DNA of 64,000 bases from Leucobacter weissii (GTDB lineage: Bacteria > Actinomycetota > Actinomycetes > Actinomycetales > Microbacteriaceae), in the NCBI RefSeq assembly GCF_017565745.1, contig NZ_JAGDYM010000004.1:1-64000 (forward strand), in the 5' to 3' direction. Below the pieces are notes generated by a model. That model saw nothing but the letters and a program-made list of their open reading frames with translations. It did not search any database and was not told the DNA's origin. Positions 34,426 to 43,196 of the stretch are shown here, piece after piece. The stretch's first letter is position 1; each line of letters starts with the position of its first letter. Both the position numbers and the translations under genes were made by a program.

Positions 34426-34840
34426 CTCAGGTGGCCTCACATTCACGAATCGCAAGATCTCAAGTCGTCTCATCGGACGCCGTCCACCGGCGTCGTACCC
34501 CGCCCGGGCATTCTGATCCGCTGCTCCCGGCTGCGGGTCTTGTCGGGGTTGCTGCCATTTGGCCTCTGTCGCTTGGAGTTACCGTGACCATACCCCCAAC
34601 TGTGTTCATTGGCAACGCGTTCGGCAGCCGTGAGCCTGCCGGAGCGATTGACCTGTCGCGTGCCGGTCGTGACCGCGCGGAGTCGCGCAGCCCGTGTTCC
34701 GCGCTGTTCATTCGTCGTAGAAGTCGGCCGCGGCGGTCGAGCCGGCAGGGCGGGTGCGAGCGTGTCCCACGAGTCATGGCTCGGAGGTGGGCACGCCCGG
34801 CCCAGCGAAGATCCATCGGCGGACCCGTAGACTTGGGGTC
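34426..34840. other. 415-bp gene-free stretch of lower G+C
   Basis: No convincing gene was found; short open frames here have no family traits. The DNA is clearly poorer in G+C than the chromosomal average of the window, like the two genes to its left, and probably belongs to the same acquired segment. It contains the candidate promoter for the metalloprotease gene. Confidence 0.6.
34587..34615 (-). promoter_or_regulatory. Candidate promoter of the metalloprotease operon
   Basis: On the minus strand, TTGCCA (34615-34610) and TATGGT (34592-34587) are separated by 17 bp. A start near 34580 would give a leader of about 150 bases before the ATG at 34425. Confidence 0.4.
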
Positions 34841-35905
34841 ATGGAGAATCGTCCCGATGACGACGCGCTCGGCGCCCTGCTGGACGAACTCATCGCCGAG
34901 GCGGGCATCGCCTCGCAACGCGGTCTGATCAAGCGGATCGTGGCCGCCGGGCTCGGGCTCGGGCACGACGGGGCGACGCGGCTGAACCTCAAGATCAGCG
35001 CGGCGGCGCTCGAGGAGATGCGTCTGGCGTTCCGCCTCTTCGCGCCGTTCGCCGACGTCCCGAAGGTGACCATCTTCGGCTCGGCCCGCACGCCCGCCGA
35101 CGATCCCCGTTCGCAGCAGGCCGAGCGCGCCTCGCGCGAGCTCTCGGAGCAGGGCTGGATGGTGGTGACCGGCGCCGGGCCCGGCATCATGGAGGCCGCC
35201 GCCATAGGCGCCGGCGAGGCGAACTCGCTCGGCGTCTCGATCCGTCTGCCGTTCGAGGAGCGACCCGGCGCGCAGATCGCGGCCGGCGACCGACTGGTCT
35301 CGATGAAGTACTTCTTCACCCGCAAGCTGATGCTGGTGAAGGAGTCGCTCGGCTTCATCTGCCTGCCGGGCGGTTTCGGCACCATGGACGAGACCTTCGA
35401 ACTGCTCACGCTGCAGCAGACGGGCAAGATGGTGCCGGTGCCGATCGTGCTGCTGGATCAGCCCGGCGGAACGTTCTGGCGCGGCTTCGAGACCTTCGTC
35501 ACCGGGGAGCTCGAGCGCACGGGCATGATCACCGCCGGCGATCTGGATCGGGTGCTCATCACCGATTCCGTCGACGACGCCGTGGCGGAGATCACCGGGT
35601 TCTGGCGCAACTACGTCTCGCTGCGATGGTTCGGGGAGCAGCTCGTGCTGCGCATGCGCACCGCGCCCGACGACCATGCGCTGGAGGCGCTGAACGAGCG
35701 GTTCGGCGGCGTGCTCGAGCGGGGCCGGATCGAGCGCACCGAGCCGTTCCCCGCGGAGCGCTCCGATTCCGACGCGTTGGATCTCGAGCGCATCGTCCTC
35801 GTCCCGCGCCAGCGCGCCGTCGGCGAGCTGCACCGCCTGATCCGGGCCCTGAACGAGCTCCCCGAGGCGCCGCGGACGGCGGTCCCGCCGGAGGCCGGCG
35901 AGTAG
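34841..35905 (+). CDS. LOG family protein (lysine decarboxylase-like Rossmann fold)
   Basis: 354 residues. The LOG fold lies at about 70-300 with GAGPGIMEA (111-119) and PGGFGTMDE (176-184), the phosphoribohydrolase signature of LOG proteins, which release cytokinin-type or other bases from nucleoside monophosphates. It is of the longer class with extra N- and C-terminal segments, for which nucleotide monophosphate glycosidase activity is known in some members (PpnN-like). The ATG at 34841 is preferred over an upstream frame extension that has no conserved content. Single-gene unit, convergent with the ATPase gene. Confidence 0.85.
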   Translation: MENRPDDDALGALLDELIAEAGIASQRGLIKRIVAAGLGLGHDGATRLNLKISAAALEEMRLAFRLFAPFADVPKVTIFGSARTPADDPRSQQAERASRELSEQGWMVVTGAGPGIMEAAAIGAGEANSLGVSIRLPFEERPGAQIAAGDRLVSMKYFFTRKLMLVKESLGFICLPGGFGTMDETFELLTLQQTGKMVPVPIVLLDQPGGTFWRGFETFVTGELERTGMITAGDLDRVLITDSVDDAVAEITGFWRNYVSLRWFGEQLVLRMRTAPDDHALEALNERFGGVLERGRIERTEPFPAERSDSDALDLERIVLVPRQRAVGELHRLIRALNELPEAPRTAVPPEAGE

Positions 35906-35944
35906 GACGCGACGGGGCCCGCGGCTCGTCCCGCCGCAGGCGCC

Positions 35945-36802
35945 TCACGACCCGTCTCGGCCCGCTAAGAGGTGGCGCAGATACCGCTCGGGAGCCTGCA
36001 GGTAGCCGCGGTGGTGCTGCACCAGTTCGAGATCCTCCCACGCCGCGGTGCGGATGCCCCACTCGCCGAGTTCGAGGATCGTCGCACCCGGCAGGGAGGC
36101 GAGGATCGGCGAGTGGGTCGCGCAGATCACCTGCGTCCCCCGTGAGCGCATCCGGTCGAGCGCGGCGAGCCAGCGCAGGATCGAGCCGAAGGAGAGCGCG
36201 GCCTCCGGCTCGTCCAGCAGCGCCAGCCCGATCTCGAATCGCTCGTGATCGATCTTCCGGTCGAGCAGGTCGTTGAACGACTCGCCGTGGCTGAGTCGAT
36301 GCAGGCGGGCATCGGGATGGGACTCGTTCCACTCCAGTCCGTCCTCGAGCCACGAGAAGTACTGGTGCATCGTCTCCGCGCGCAGGAAGAATCCGCCCTT
36401 CGCCCCCATCGGTCCGCGGACGATCTTCAGCCATCCGCCCAGCGGCGATTCGGTCGATCTCGTTCTCGCGCCCCCATTGCGGCTGCCGCCCTCGGGCGGC
36501 AGCCCGACCGCCTCCGCGATTCCCTCGATCAGGGTCGACTTGCCGGAGCCGTTCTCGCCGACCAGGAACGTCACCCCCGGACCGAACTCCCAGCCCCCGA
36601 AGGGCGCCCCCGCGCGCGCGACCTCGAGGAAAGCGCCGACCGCGGGCACCGTGACCGGCCAGCTCTGCTCGTCGATCACCGCGTCCTGGAACACGCCGAT
36701 CGCTCGGATGGGCCGACGATCGTGCCGCCAATCGACGGTCTCTTCCCCGGTGGCGCCGGCGCTCGTTCCTGTGTGCGCACGGGGGTCTCTTCCGGTGTTC
36801 AC
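35945..36802 (-). CDS. Small AAA/ABC-type ATPase (COG3910-like)
   Basis: About 285 residues. Walker A GENGSGKST (about 82-90), ABC-type signature LSHGES (about 170-175), Walker B LALLDEPEAAL, then QVICATHSPILASLPGA. The domain is of the SMC/RecF-like class without coiled coils, as in COG3910 predicted ATPases; the biological role is unknown. Of two GTG codons, the one at 36802 is chosen because GAGGAG lies 11 bp upstream, whereas the GTG at 36814 overlaps that site. Confidence 0.75.
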   Translation of the reverse strand: MNTGRDPRAHTGTSAGATGEETVDWRHDRRPIRAIGVFQDAVIDEQSWPVTVPAVGAFLEVARAGAPFGGWEFGPGVTFLVGENGSGKSTLIEGIAEAVGLPPEGGSRNGGARTRSTESPLGGWLKIVRGPMGAKGGFFLRAETMHQYFSWLEDGLEWNESHPDARLHRLSHGESFNDLLDRKIDHERFEIGLALLDEPEAALSFGSILRWLAALDRMRSRGTQVICATHSPILASLPGATILELGEWGIRTAAWEDLELVQHHRGYLQAPERYLRHLLAGRDGS

Positions 36803-36880
36803 GGTCGCGCGCACTCCTCGCCTCGCGATCGATCGTAGCGGACTCGGCCGACACGGGTCCGGGGCAGTGCCGCTCGAGCC

Positions 36881-39259
36881 CTACTGCGCGACGTACTCGG
36901 CCAGGTGCTCGCCCGTGAGCGTCGAGCGGTCGGCCACCAACTCCGCGGGCGTGCCCTCGAATACGACGCGGCCGCCCTGCTGGCCGGCCCCAGGACCGAG
37001 GTCGACGATCCAGTCGGCGTGGGCCATGACCGCCTGGTGGTGCTCGATCACGATCACGCTCCTGCCCTCGTCGACCAGACGGTCGAGCAGCGCGAGCAGT
37101 TGCTCCACGTCGGCGAGGTGCAGGCCCGTCGTCGGCTCGTCGAGCACGTAGATCTCCGCGTCCTCCAGGATGTGGATGGCGAGTTTCAGCCGCTGCCGCT
37201 CTCCGCCCGAGAGCGTCGAGAGCGGCTGGCCGAGCGTGAGATATCCGAGGCCGACGTCGATGAGCCGGTCGAGGATCTTCGCGGCCTTCGGCACCTTCGA
37301 CTCGGAGCCCCCGAAGAACTCGCGCGCCTCCGACATGCTGAGGTCGAGCACCTCCGCGATGTTCCTGCCGCCGAGGGTGTAGTCGAGCACCTCGGCTGCG
37401 AAGCGCTTACCCTCGCACACCTCGCAGACGCTCTCGACGGTCGCCATCATCCCGAGATCGGTGTAGATCGTCCCGGCGCCCTTGCACTCGGGACAGGCGC
37501 CCTCGGAGTTCGCACTGAAGAGCGCGGGCTTCACGCCGTTGGCCTTGGCGAACGCGGTGCGCACCGGGTCGAGCAGTCCCGTATAGGTCGCGGGGTTCGA
37601 ACGGCGCGATCCCTTGATGGCGCCCTGGTCGACCGCGACGACGCCCTCGCGCCCGGAGACGTAGCCGTGGATGAGCGAGGTCTTGCCGGACCCGGCCACG
37701 CCGGTCACGGCGCAGAGCACGCCGAGCGGCAGGTCGACGTCGACACCGTGCCCGTCAGCACCGCGCAGATTATGCCGGTCGGCGCCGCGCACCTCGATCG
37801 TCCCGTTCGCCTCGCGCACCGAGCTCTTGAGCCGCGCGCGGTCGTCGAGGTGCCGGCCGGTGAGCGTCTCCGAGCCGCGCAGCCCCTCGACGGTCCCCTC
37901 GAAGCGGATCTCGCCGCCCTGGGCGCCCGCGCCCGGCCCGAGGTCGACCACGTGGTCGGCGATCGCGATCATCTCCGGCTTGTGCTCGACGACGAGCACC
38001 GTGTTGCCCTTGTCGCGCAGCTGCAGCAGCAGCTGGTTCATCCGGCGGATGTCGTGCGGGTGCAGGCCGATCGACGGCTCGTCGAAGACATACGTGGCGT
38101 CGGTGATCGGCGAGCCGAGGTGCCGGATCATCTTCGTCCGCTGCGATTCTCCGCCCGAGAGCGTGCCGGTCGGCCGGTCGAGCGAGAGGTAGCCGAGCCC
38201 GATCCGCACGAAGGAGTCGAGCGTGTCGGAGAGCTTGGCCAGCAGCGGGCCCATGCCGGGCGCCTCCAGGCCGCGCACCCAGTCGGCGAGGTCGGAGATC
38301 TGCAGCGCGCAGACATCGGCGATCGATCGCCCGGCGATCGTGGAGGACCGCGCCGTGTCGTTCAGCCGGGTGCCGCCGCAGTCCGGGCAGGTGCGGAACA
38401 CGATCGCCCGGTCCACGAAGGCCCGGATGTGCGGCTGCATCGCCTCGCGGTCCTTCGAGAGCATCGACTTCTGGATCCGCGGGATCAGGCCCTCGTAGGT
38501 GAGGTTCGTCCCGTCGACCTTGATCTTGACGGGCTCCTTGTAGAGCAGATCCGTCAGCTCCTTCTCCGTGAAGTCGCCCAGCCGCTTCTCCATCGGCAGC
38601 ATCGCGCCGAAGAGCCGTCCGTACCACCCGTCCATGCTGAAGCCCGGCACCTTGAGCGCGCCCTCGGCCAGCGACTTGTCGGCGTCGTAGAGCTCGTCGA
38701 GCGCGAAATCGCTCACCGCGCCGCGCCCCTCGCAGTTCGGGCACATGCCGCCCAGGACCTCGAAGCTGCGCCGCTCCTTGATCGTCCGCCCGCCCTTCTC
38801 GAGCGTCACCGCCCCGGCCCCGCTCACGGAGGCGACGTTGAAGGAGAAGGCGTTCGGAGAGCCGATCCTCGGTTCCCCGAGGCGCGAGAACACGATCCGG
38901 AGCATCGCGTTGACATCGGTGGCCGTGCCCACCGTGGACCGGGGGTTGGCCCCCATGCGCTCCTGGTCGACGATGATCGCGGTGGTCAGGCCCTCGAGCA
39001 CGTCGACGTCCGGCCGGGCCTGCGAGGGCATGAAGCCCTGCACGAACGCGCTGTAGGTCTCGTTGATGAGTCGCTGCGACTCGGCCGCGATCGTGCCGAA
39101 GACGAGCGAGCTCTTGCCCGATCCCGAGACCCCGGTGAACACGGTGAGGCGACGCTTCGGGATCTCGACCGACACGTCCTTCAGATTGTGCTCCCGGGCG
39201 CCCGAGACCCGGATCCGGTCGTGGGAGTCGGCCGGGTGCGTGCCTGCTGCGTCGCTCAT
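36881..39259 (-). CDS. UvrA-like ABC ATPase (excinuclease A paralogue)
   Basis: 792 residues with two ABC modules in UvrA order. Walker A GVSGSGKSS and GVAGSGKTS; signatures LSGGESQR and LSGGERQR; four CxxC pairs of zinc modules (CPNCEGRG, CPDCGGTR, CPECKGAG, CEVCEGKR). It is about 150 residues shorter than housekeeping UvrA, consistent with UvrA2/DrrC-like paralogues that lack the UvrB-binding or part of the DNA-binding insertion. Such proteins are linked to tolerance of DNA-damaging drugs in Streptomyces and Deinococcus. The ATG is at 39259; an upstream in-frame extension has no conserved content. It diverges from padR over 276 bp. Confidence 0.88.
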   Translation of the reverse strand: MSDAAGTHPADSHDRIRVSGAREHNLKDVSVEIPKRRLTVFTGVSGSGKSSLVFGTIAAESQRLINETYSAFVQGFMPSQARPDVDVLEGLTTAIIVDQERMGANPRSTVGTATDVNAMLRIVFSRLGEPRIGSPNAFSFNVASVSGAGAVTLEKGGRTIKERRSFEVLGGMCPNCEGRGAVSDFALDELYDADKSLAEGALKVPGFSMDGWYGRLFGAMLPMEKRLGDFTEKELTDLLYKEPVKIKVDGTNLTYEGLIPRIQKSMLSKDREAMQPHIRAFVDRAIVFRTCPDCGGTRLNDTARSSTIAGRSIADVCALQISDLADWVRGLEAPGMGPLLAKLSDTLDSFVRIGLGYLSLDRPTGTLSGGESQRTKMIRHLGSPITDATYVFDEPSIGLHPHDIRRMNQLLLQLRDKGNTVLVVEHKPEMIAIADHVVDLGPGAGAQGGEIRFEGTVEGLRGSETLTGRHLDDRARLKSSVREANGTIEVRGADRHNLRGADGHGVDVDLPLGVLCAVTGVAGSGKTSLIHGYVSGREGVVAVDQGAIKGSRRSNPATYTGLLDPVRTAFAKANGVKPALFSANSEGACPECKGAGTIYTDLGMMATVESVCEVCEGKRFAAEVLDYTLGGRNIAEVLDLSMSEAREFFGGSESKVPKAAKILDRLIDVGLGYLTLGQPLSTLSGGERQRLKLAIHILEDAEIYVLDEPTTGLHLADVEQLLALLDRLVDEGRSVIVIEHHQAVMAHADWIVDLGPGAGQQGGRVVFEGTPAELVADRSTLTGEHLAEYVAQ

Positions 39260-39373
39260 GTGAGAAGCGTAGCGCGGGTCGCCGACATCGGACCTCTCAG
39301 ATCCTGATCCCGCACCGGCCGCGCCCCGACGCCCCCTGTCGCGCCGCCCCGCTCCCGCCGCCCTCCCGTCCGC

Positions 39374-39457
39374 GAGCGGGACCGTCATTCGCAAGTGGGG
39401 CGGCGATCTGCAGTCCGACAGCGTTGCTCTCGCGAAGACGGGTCCCACTCGCCGCCC
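39374..39457. repeat. Palindromic intergenic element, copy B
   Basis: 84 bp from GAGCGGGACC to the CCACTCGCC end region, aligned without net gaps to copy A at 19473-19556: the first 10 bases are identical, AGTGGG at offset 21 is kept, and TCGCGAA and CCACTCGC near the end are kept. The middle is diverged. It lies between the UvrA-like gene and padR. Confidence 0.5.
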
Positions 39458-39497
39458 GCGCGTCTCGCCCGGCGCCTCGCCAGCAGTCGAGGTGTCA

Positions 39498-39520
39498 TGC
39501 ATTGCAATACTTGCAATGCA
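39498..39520. promoter_or_regulatory. PadR operator
   Basis: A perfect inverted repeat: TGCATTGCAA (39498-39507), TAC, TTGCAATGCA (39511-39520), ending 15 bp before the padR start. PadR repressors bind palindromes of this kind in their own promoter; binding here would cover the -35 box. Confidence 0.75.
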
Positions 39521-39529
39521 AGGTATAGT
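39502..39529 (+). promoter_or_regulatory. padR promoter
   Basis: TTGCAA (39502-39507) and TATAGT (39524-39529) with 16 bp between. The expected start of transcription, about 7 bp after the -10 box, falls on or next to the A of the ATG at 39536, so the message may be leaderless. Confidence 0.5.
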
Positions 39530-39535
39530 CGGAGT

Positions 39536-39877
39536 ATGGACGAACCCGGTGACCGCATCGCGACGAACCTGCGCAAGGGCGTGCTGGAGTTCTGCGTCAT
39601 CGCGCTGCTCGCGCGGCGGGACATGTACGGGCTCGAACTCGCGAACGAGCTGACGTCCCGCGGGCTGAGCGCGAGCGAGGGCAGCCTCTACCCGCTGCTC
39701 GCCCGCATGCGTGAGGCCGGAGCGGTCGAGACCCGGTGGGAGCACGCCGAGGGCGCCCGCGCCCGCAGGTACTACGCGGTCACGGCTGCGGGACTCGAGC
39801 AGCTCCGGGTCTTCGCAGGCGTCTGGAACGGCATCTCGGGCCAGGTGGACCGACTACTCGAGGAGGAATCACGATGA
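39536..39877 (+). CDS. PadR-family transcriptional regulator
   Basis: 113 residues. The winged helix is typical: LRKGVLEFCVIALLARRDMYG, then LSASEGSLYPLLARMREAGAVETRW and ARRYYAVTAAGLEQL; a short C-terminal helix mediates dimerisation. It represses its own operon by family knowledge, and a perfect dyad sits in its promoter. The TGA overlaps the ATG of the next gene (ATGA), so padR, the HAAS membrane protein and the lipoprotein form one unit. Confidence 0.92.
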   Translation: MDEPGDRIATNLRKGVLEFCVIALLARRDMYGLELANELTSRGLSASEGSLYPLLARMREAGAVETRWEHAEGARARRYYAVTAAGLEQLRVFAGVWNGISGQVDRLLEEESR

Positions 39878-40848
39878 ACGACCACTTGCCCGAGCAGGCC
39901 GACCACTACCTGCACAGGCTCGACCGCGTGCTGGCGGGAGCGCCGGCGGCGGTGCGCGAGGCCGCTCTCGACGATGTGCGCGCGCACATCGTCGACGCCC
40001 GCGACGAGGGGCGCCAGATCGACGAGATCCTGCGGGCGCTCGGGCCGGCGGATGCCGTGGCGCAGCAGTACCGCGACGAGCTCGCGCTGTCGGCCGACGC
40101 CGCGGTCGGCGAGGAGCGCGCGGCCAAGACGCTCGGCTGGGCCTCGGTGTTCATCGGGATGCTGACGGGCGTCTTCATCGCCTTCCTCCTGCCCTCCTAC
40201 CGGATGGACGACGAGGGGCTCGCGTCGGACGAGGGCGGGGGGCTGCTGCCCACCACGCAGACGCTGGTCGAGCAGTACGGACCGGGCGCCGCCGTGCTCG
40301 CGCTCATCCCCGCGGTGCTCGCCGCGCTGCCGTTCGTGCTGCCCCGCTCCGCCCGGCGCCCGGTGGTATTCGCAGCCGCGATCGCGGTGACCGGACTCTG
40401 CGTCGTCGCGATCCTCTCGGTCGGCGGCTTCTACGCCCCGCTCGCCGCAGCGCTCTGGGCCGCCGCGATCGTGCCCTGGCGCGTCGGCCGCGGGCTGAAC
40501 CTGACCGCCGCGCGGGGCTGGCGGATCCTGCTCGGCGTCGTGCTCGTCATTCCGGCCCTGCTGGCGATCGCGGGCCTCGCGAGCGGCGCGATCCTCTTCG
40601 CCTGGGGCACGGTCGCGGTGATCGGGCTCGTGATCGGGCTCGCGATCCTCTGCACGCTGGGGCTGCGCTGGGGCTACCTGCTCACCGCGGCGGTCGGCGC
40701 CGCGGTGATGGTCCTCACGCTGTTCGGCGAGAGTCTGCTGATGCTCCTCTTCTGGTGGATCGGCGGCGCCTATGCGGTCCTCGGGCTGGCCTGCTTCGTC
40801 GCCTCCGCGCCTCGCGCGCCGGTCGGTGCCGACGGGCGACGGCGATGA
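39874..40848 (+). CDS. HAAS-domain integral membrane protein
   Basis: 324 residues. The cytosolic N-terminus (about 1-80: EQADHYLHRLDRVLAG, then EAALDDVRAHIVDARDEG and IDEILRALGPADAVAQQYRDEL) is a HAAS-type alpha-helical signalling domain, which almost always occurs in genes next to a PadR regulator. Seven or eight membrane helices follow. PadR/HAAS pairs are thought to sense envelope or antibiotic stress, but no mechanism is known. ATGA overlaps at both ends couple it to padR and the lipoprotein gene. Confidence 0.8.
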   Translation: MNDHLPEQADHYLHRLDRVLAGAPAAVREAALDDVRAHIVDARDEGRQIDEILRALGPADAVAQQYRDELALSADAAVGEERAAKTLGWASVFIGMLTGVFIAFLLPSYRMDDEGLASDEGGGLLPTTQTLVEQYGPGAAVLALIPAVLAALPFVLPRSARRPVVFAAAIAVTGLCVVAILSVGGFYAPLAAALWAAAIVPWRVGRGLNLTAARGWRILLGVVLVIPALLAIAGLASGAILFAWGTVAVIGLVIGLAILCTLGLRWGYLLTAAVGAAVMVLTLFGESLLMLLFWWIGGAYAVLGLACFVASAPRAPVGADGRRR

Positions 40849-41624
40849 GCCGCGCGCCCGGGAGGGCCGCACGGGCCGCGACCGTGCTCCCGATCGCGCT
40901 GCTGCTCGCCCTGACGGCGGGATCATGCGCCTCCTCGCCCACCACGAGCTACCGGGACGAGGCGGGGCGGACGGTCACGGTCGACTGGGCCGACTACCCG
41001 GCGTCCGCCGGCATCGAGGCGGACGCGGTGCTCGCGAGCCCCACCGTCGAGGAGACCGAGGCGCGCGTGACCCCGCTCATGAACGATCTGAAAACGGCCA
41101 TCGACGCCGAGCTCGACGGCGGCCCCGGGCCGTTCTCGTGGAGTCTGAGGCAGGATCCCGATGAGGGGAACTGGTTCCCGACGGGCGGGAACGGATACGG
41201 AGGGGGCTCGATGCTGCTCCTCTACAACTCGCCCGTCTGGCAGGCCGACGTCACGATCCCGGAGCACGACTGGGATCGGGTGCTCGACGCAGCCGAGGAA
41301 GTCGCCGAACGGCACGGCCTCCCGCGCCGAGCCGACGACTGCGACAGCACCCGAGAAGAGGACGCGTGCGATCCGGCGTGGGCCGGGTCGATGCGCTCGG
41401 CGACCTTTCACGGCACCGGGACGGAATGGCTGGACATCTCGGTCTTCGACCTGACCCTCGACGAGGGGCTGCGCCGGGACGCGGAGGAGTACGGTTGGCT
41501 GCCCGCCGGCATCGAACTGTTCGCCGGCGCCACCGCCGTGCGCGAGCGCGACCGCGACGAGTTCGTGCGCCGGGCCGCTCCGTTCGAGGGGCTGGCGCTC
41601 CCCGACGAGACGCATTCGGACTGA
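40845..41624 (+). CDS. Lipoprotein of the PadR operon, function unknown
   Basis: 259 residues. Signal peptide with lipobox (ATVLPIALLLALTAGSC, Cys28). The mature part is acidic, contains a Gly-rich stretch (TGGNGYGGGSM) and two cysteines in DDCDSTREEDACD that could form a disulfide. I recognise no family. ATGA overlap with the HAAS gene. A strong hairpin follows its stop. Confidence 0.7.
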   Translation: MSRAPGRAARAATVLPIALLLALTAGSCASSPTTSYRDEAGRTVTVDWADYPASAGIEADAVLASPTVEETEARVTPLMNDLKTAIDAELDGGPGPFSWSLRQDPDEGNWFPTGGNGYGGGSMLLLYNSPVWQADVTIPEHDWDRVLDAAEEVAERHGLPRRADDCDSTREEDACDPAWAGSMRSATFHGTGTEWLDISVFDLTLDEGLRRDAEEYGWLPAGIELFAGATAVRERDRDEFVRRAAPFEGLALPDETHSD

Positions 41625-41635
41625 GACCGCCGCCG

Positions 41636-41683
41636 TGAGCGCAGCTCCGCCGAGAATCGCGCGCGGCGGCGGATCTGCGCTCA
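41636..41683 (+). terminator. Terminator hairpin of the PadR operon
   Basis: TGAGCGCAG (41636-41644) pairs with CTGCGCTCA (41675-41683), continued after one mismatch by TCCGCCG with CGGCGGA (17 paired positions in all). It starts 12 bp after the lipoprotein stop. Confidence 0.65.
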
Positions 41684-41725
41684 TGGCGCCCTCGGCGGCG
41701 AGCAACCGCCAGATACCCTGGTCAG

Positions 41726-42589
41726 ATGGAGACGCAGCGAACCGAGGCCCGTGTGCGACCCTGGGCGCTCGTCGCGGCGACGCTCACGATGCTGGCCGCA
41801 CCGGCGTTCTTCGTCCTCGAGATCGTCTGGCTCGGGGCCGGTCTGCTCGTCGCCGGGCTCGCCATCGCCTTCGCCGCTGAGGGAGGCGGCGCGCTCCTGC
41901 GCCCGGGCGCGGAGGCGCGACGCACGCCGTCCCTGCTGCGCGATCTCTCCCTCGTGGCGATCGGGCTCGTGATCGTGCGCTCGATCCCGCTCGCCGCCGA
42001 GCTCGACAACTGGGCGATGGTGCGGTTCACGCTGGCGCTCGGCGGCGCGGTGCTCGTGCCCTACCTGGTCTCGCGGTTCGTCTACCGGGATCGCGCCACC
42101 TCCTTCCCGTGGCGGGGCGGCGGGCGCTGGGGCGCCTGGCACTGGACGTGGCTGGCGGCCGTCCTCGTGCTCGCCTGGGTGATCCTGCCCTTCTACTTCA
42201 TCGCCTCGGGCGTCTACCAGAACTGGCCCGTCGTCGACACCCCGGATCTCATCGCCCGTCTCTTCGTCGGCGTCGGCGCGGTGGGCATCTGGGACGAGCT
42301 GTTCTTCATCTGCACCGTGTTCGCCGTGCTGCTGCGGCACTTCCCGGCGTGGCTCGCCAACCTGCTGCAGGCGATCGTGTTCGTCTCGTTCCTGTGGGAG
42401 CTCGGCTACCGGTCGTGGGGGCCGCTGCTCACGATCCCGTTCGCGCTCGCGCAGGGCTACATCTTCCTGCGCACGAAGTCGCTCGCCTACGTCGTGACCG
42501 TGCACCTGCTCTTCGACGCGGTGGTGTTCGCGGTGATCGTCCACGCGCACGATCCGAGCCTGTTCGACATCTTCCCGACGGCGCCGTGA
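41726..42589 (+). CDS. CPBP-like membrane protein with degenerate active-site motifs
   Basis: 287 residues, about eight membrane helices. The helix order and the segments WDELFFICTVFAVLLRHFP and VTVHLLFDAVVFAVIVH fit the CPBP (Abi, Rce1-like) intramembrane protease family. The EExxxR motif is reduced to DExxxx, the FxxxH motif is FxxxW, and only the HxxxD motif is complete, so protease activity is doubtful. It may act as a structural homologue. There is no clear ribosome-binding site before the ATG. Confidence 0.6.
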   Translation: METQRTEARVRPWALVAATLTMLAAPAFFVLEIVWLGAGLLVAGLAIAFAAEGGGALLRPGAEARRTPSLLRDLSLVAIGLVIVRSIPLAAELDNWAMVRFTLALGGAVLVPYLVSRFVYRDRATSFPWRGGGRWGAWHWTWLAAVLVLAWVILPFYFIASGVYQNWPVVDTPDLIARLFVGVGAVGIWDELFFICTVFAVLLRHFPAWLANLLQAIVFVSFLWELGYRSWGPLLTIPFALAQGYIFLRTKSLAYVVTVHLLFDAVVFAVIVHAHDPSLFDIFPTAP

Positions 42590-42598
42590 TGATGCGCA

Positions 42599-42639
42599 CG
42601 GGCGTACCTCGAAACCGCGGTGGTTTCGGGGTGCGCCCG
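42599..42639. terminator. Long bidirectional terminator hairpin
   Basis: Eighteen consecutive pairs including two G-U, from CGGGCGTACCTCGAAACC (42599-42616) with loop GCGGT to its complement at 42622-42639. It lies between the convergent CPBP-like gene and aroQ. Confidence 0.75.
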
Positions 42640-42695
42640 CGGCCTCGGGGCACGCTCGTCGCACGCCCGAAAGCGGCGGACGGGCGCGCGGAGGC

Positions 42696-43151
42696 TCAGC
42701 CGAGGATCGCGGCGAGGCGGCGCACCGCGAACTCGTAGCCCTGGATCCCCGCGCCCGCGATGACGAACGCCGCGACGGGCGAGATGTAGGAGCGGTGCCG
42801 GAACTCCTCGCGCGCGTGCACATTGCTCAGGTGCACCTCGGCCACGGGCAGGGCCACCCCCGAGAGCGCGTCGCGCAGCGCGATCGAGGTGTGCGTGAAG
42901 GCGCCCGGATTGATGACGATCGCCTCCGCCTCCGCCTCCGCGTCGGTGCCGGTGCGGGCGTCGTGGATGGCGTCGATCAGGACACCCTCGTGGTTGCTCT
43001 GCACGGCCCGCAGCTCGAAGCCGAGCCCGGCTGCGGTGCGCTCCGCGAGGGCGACGACGTCCTCCAGGGTGTCGCCGCCGTACACCTCGGGCTCGCGGCT
43101 GCCGAGCAGGTTGAGATTCGGGCCGTTCACCAGCAGGATCCGTCGCGTCAT
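42696..43151 (-). CDS. aroQ: Type II 3-dehydroquinate dehydratase
   Basis: 151 residues, the usual size of the dodecameric type II enzyme that dehydrates 3-dehydroquinate to 3-dehydroshikimate. Signatures: [18 protein letters not shown] with the catalytic tyrosine and flexible arginine loop, [23 protein letters not shown], and [15 protein letters not shown] with the catalytic histidine. A run of alternating Ala/Glu ([10 protein letters not shown]) is a local oddity. Divergent from trmB over 45 bp. Confidence 0.95.
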   Translation of the reverse strand: MTRRILLVNGPNLNLLGSREPEVYGGDTLEDVVALAERTAAGLGFELRAVQSNHEGVLIDAIHDARTGTDAEAEAEAIVINPGAFTHTSIALRDALSGVALPVAEVHLSNVHAREEFRHRSYISPVAAFVIAGAGIQGYEFAVRRLAAILG

Positions 43152-43196
43152 GCGCCCATCTTATTCAACTCGCCGTTCGCCCAGTAGGCTGGCCTG

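Noticed and set aside
34609-34830. 73-codon plus-strand frame before the LOG gene
   Set aside because: Arg/Ser-rich product without family traits, in a region that looks gene-free.
36905-39307. 800-codon plus-strand frame over the UvrA-like gene
   Set aside because: Shadow of the UvrA-like gene; it lacks any recognisable domain.
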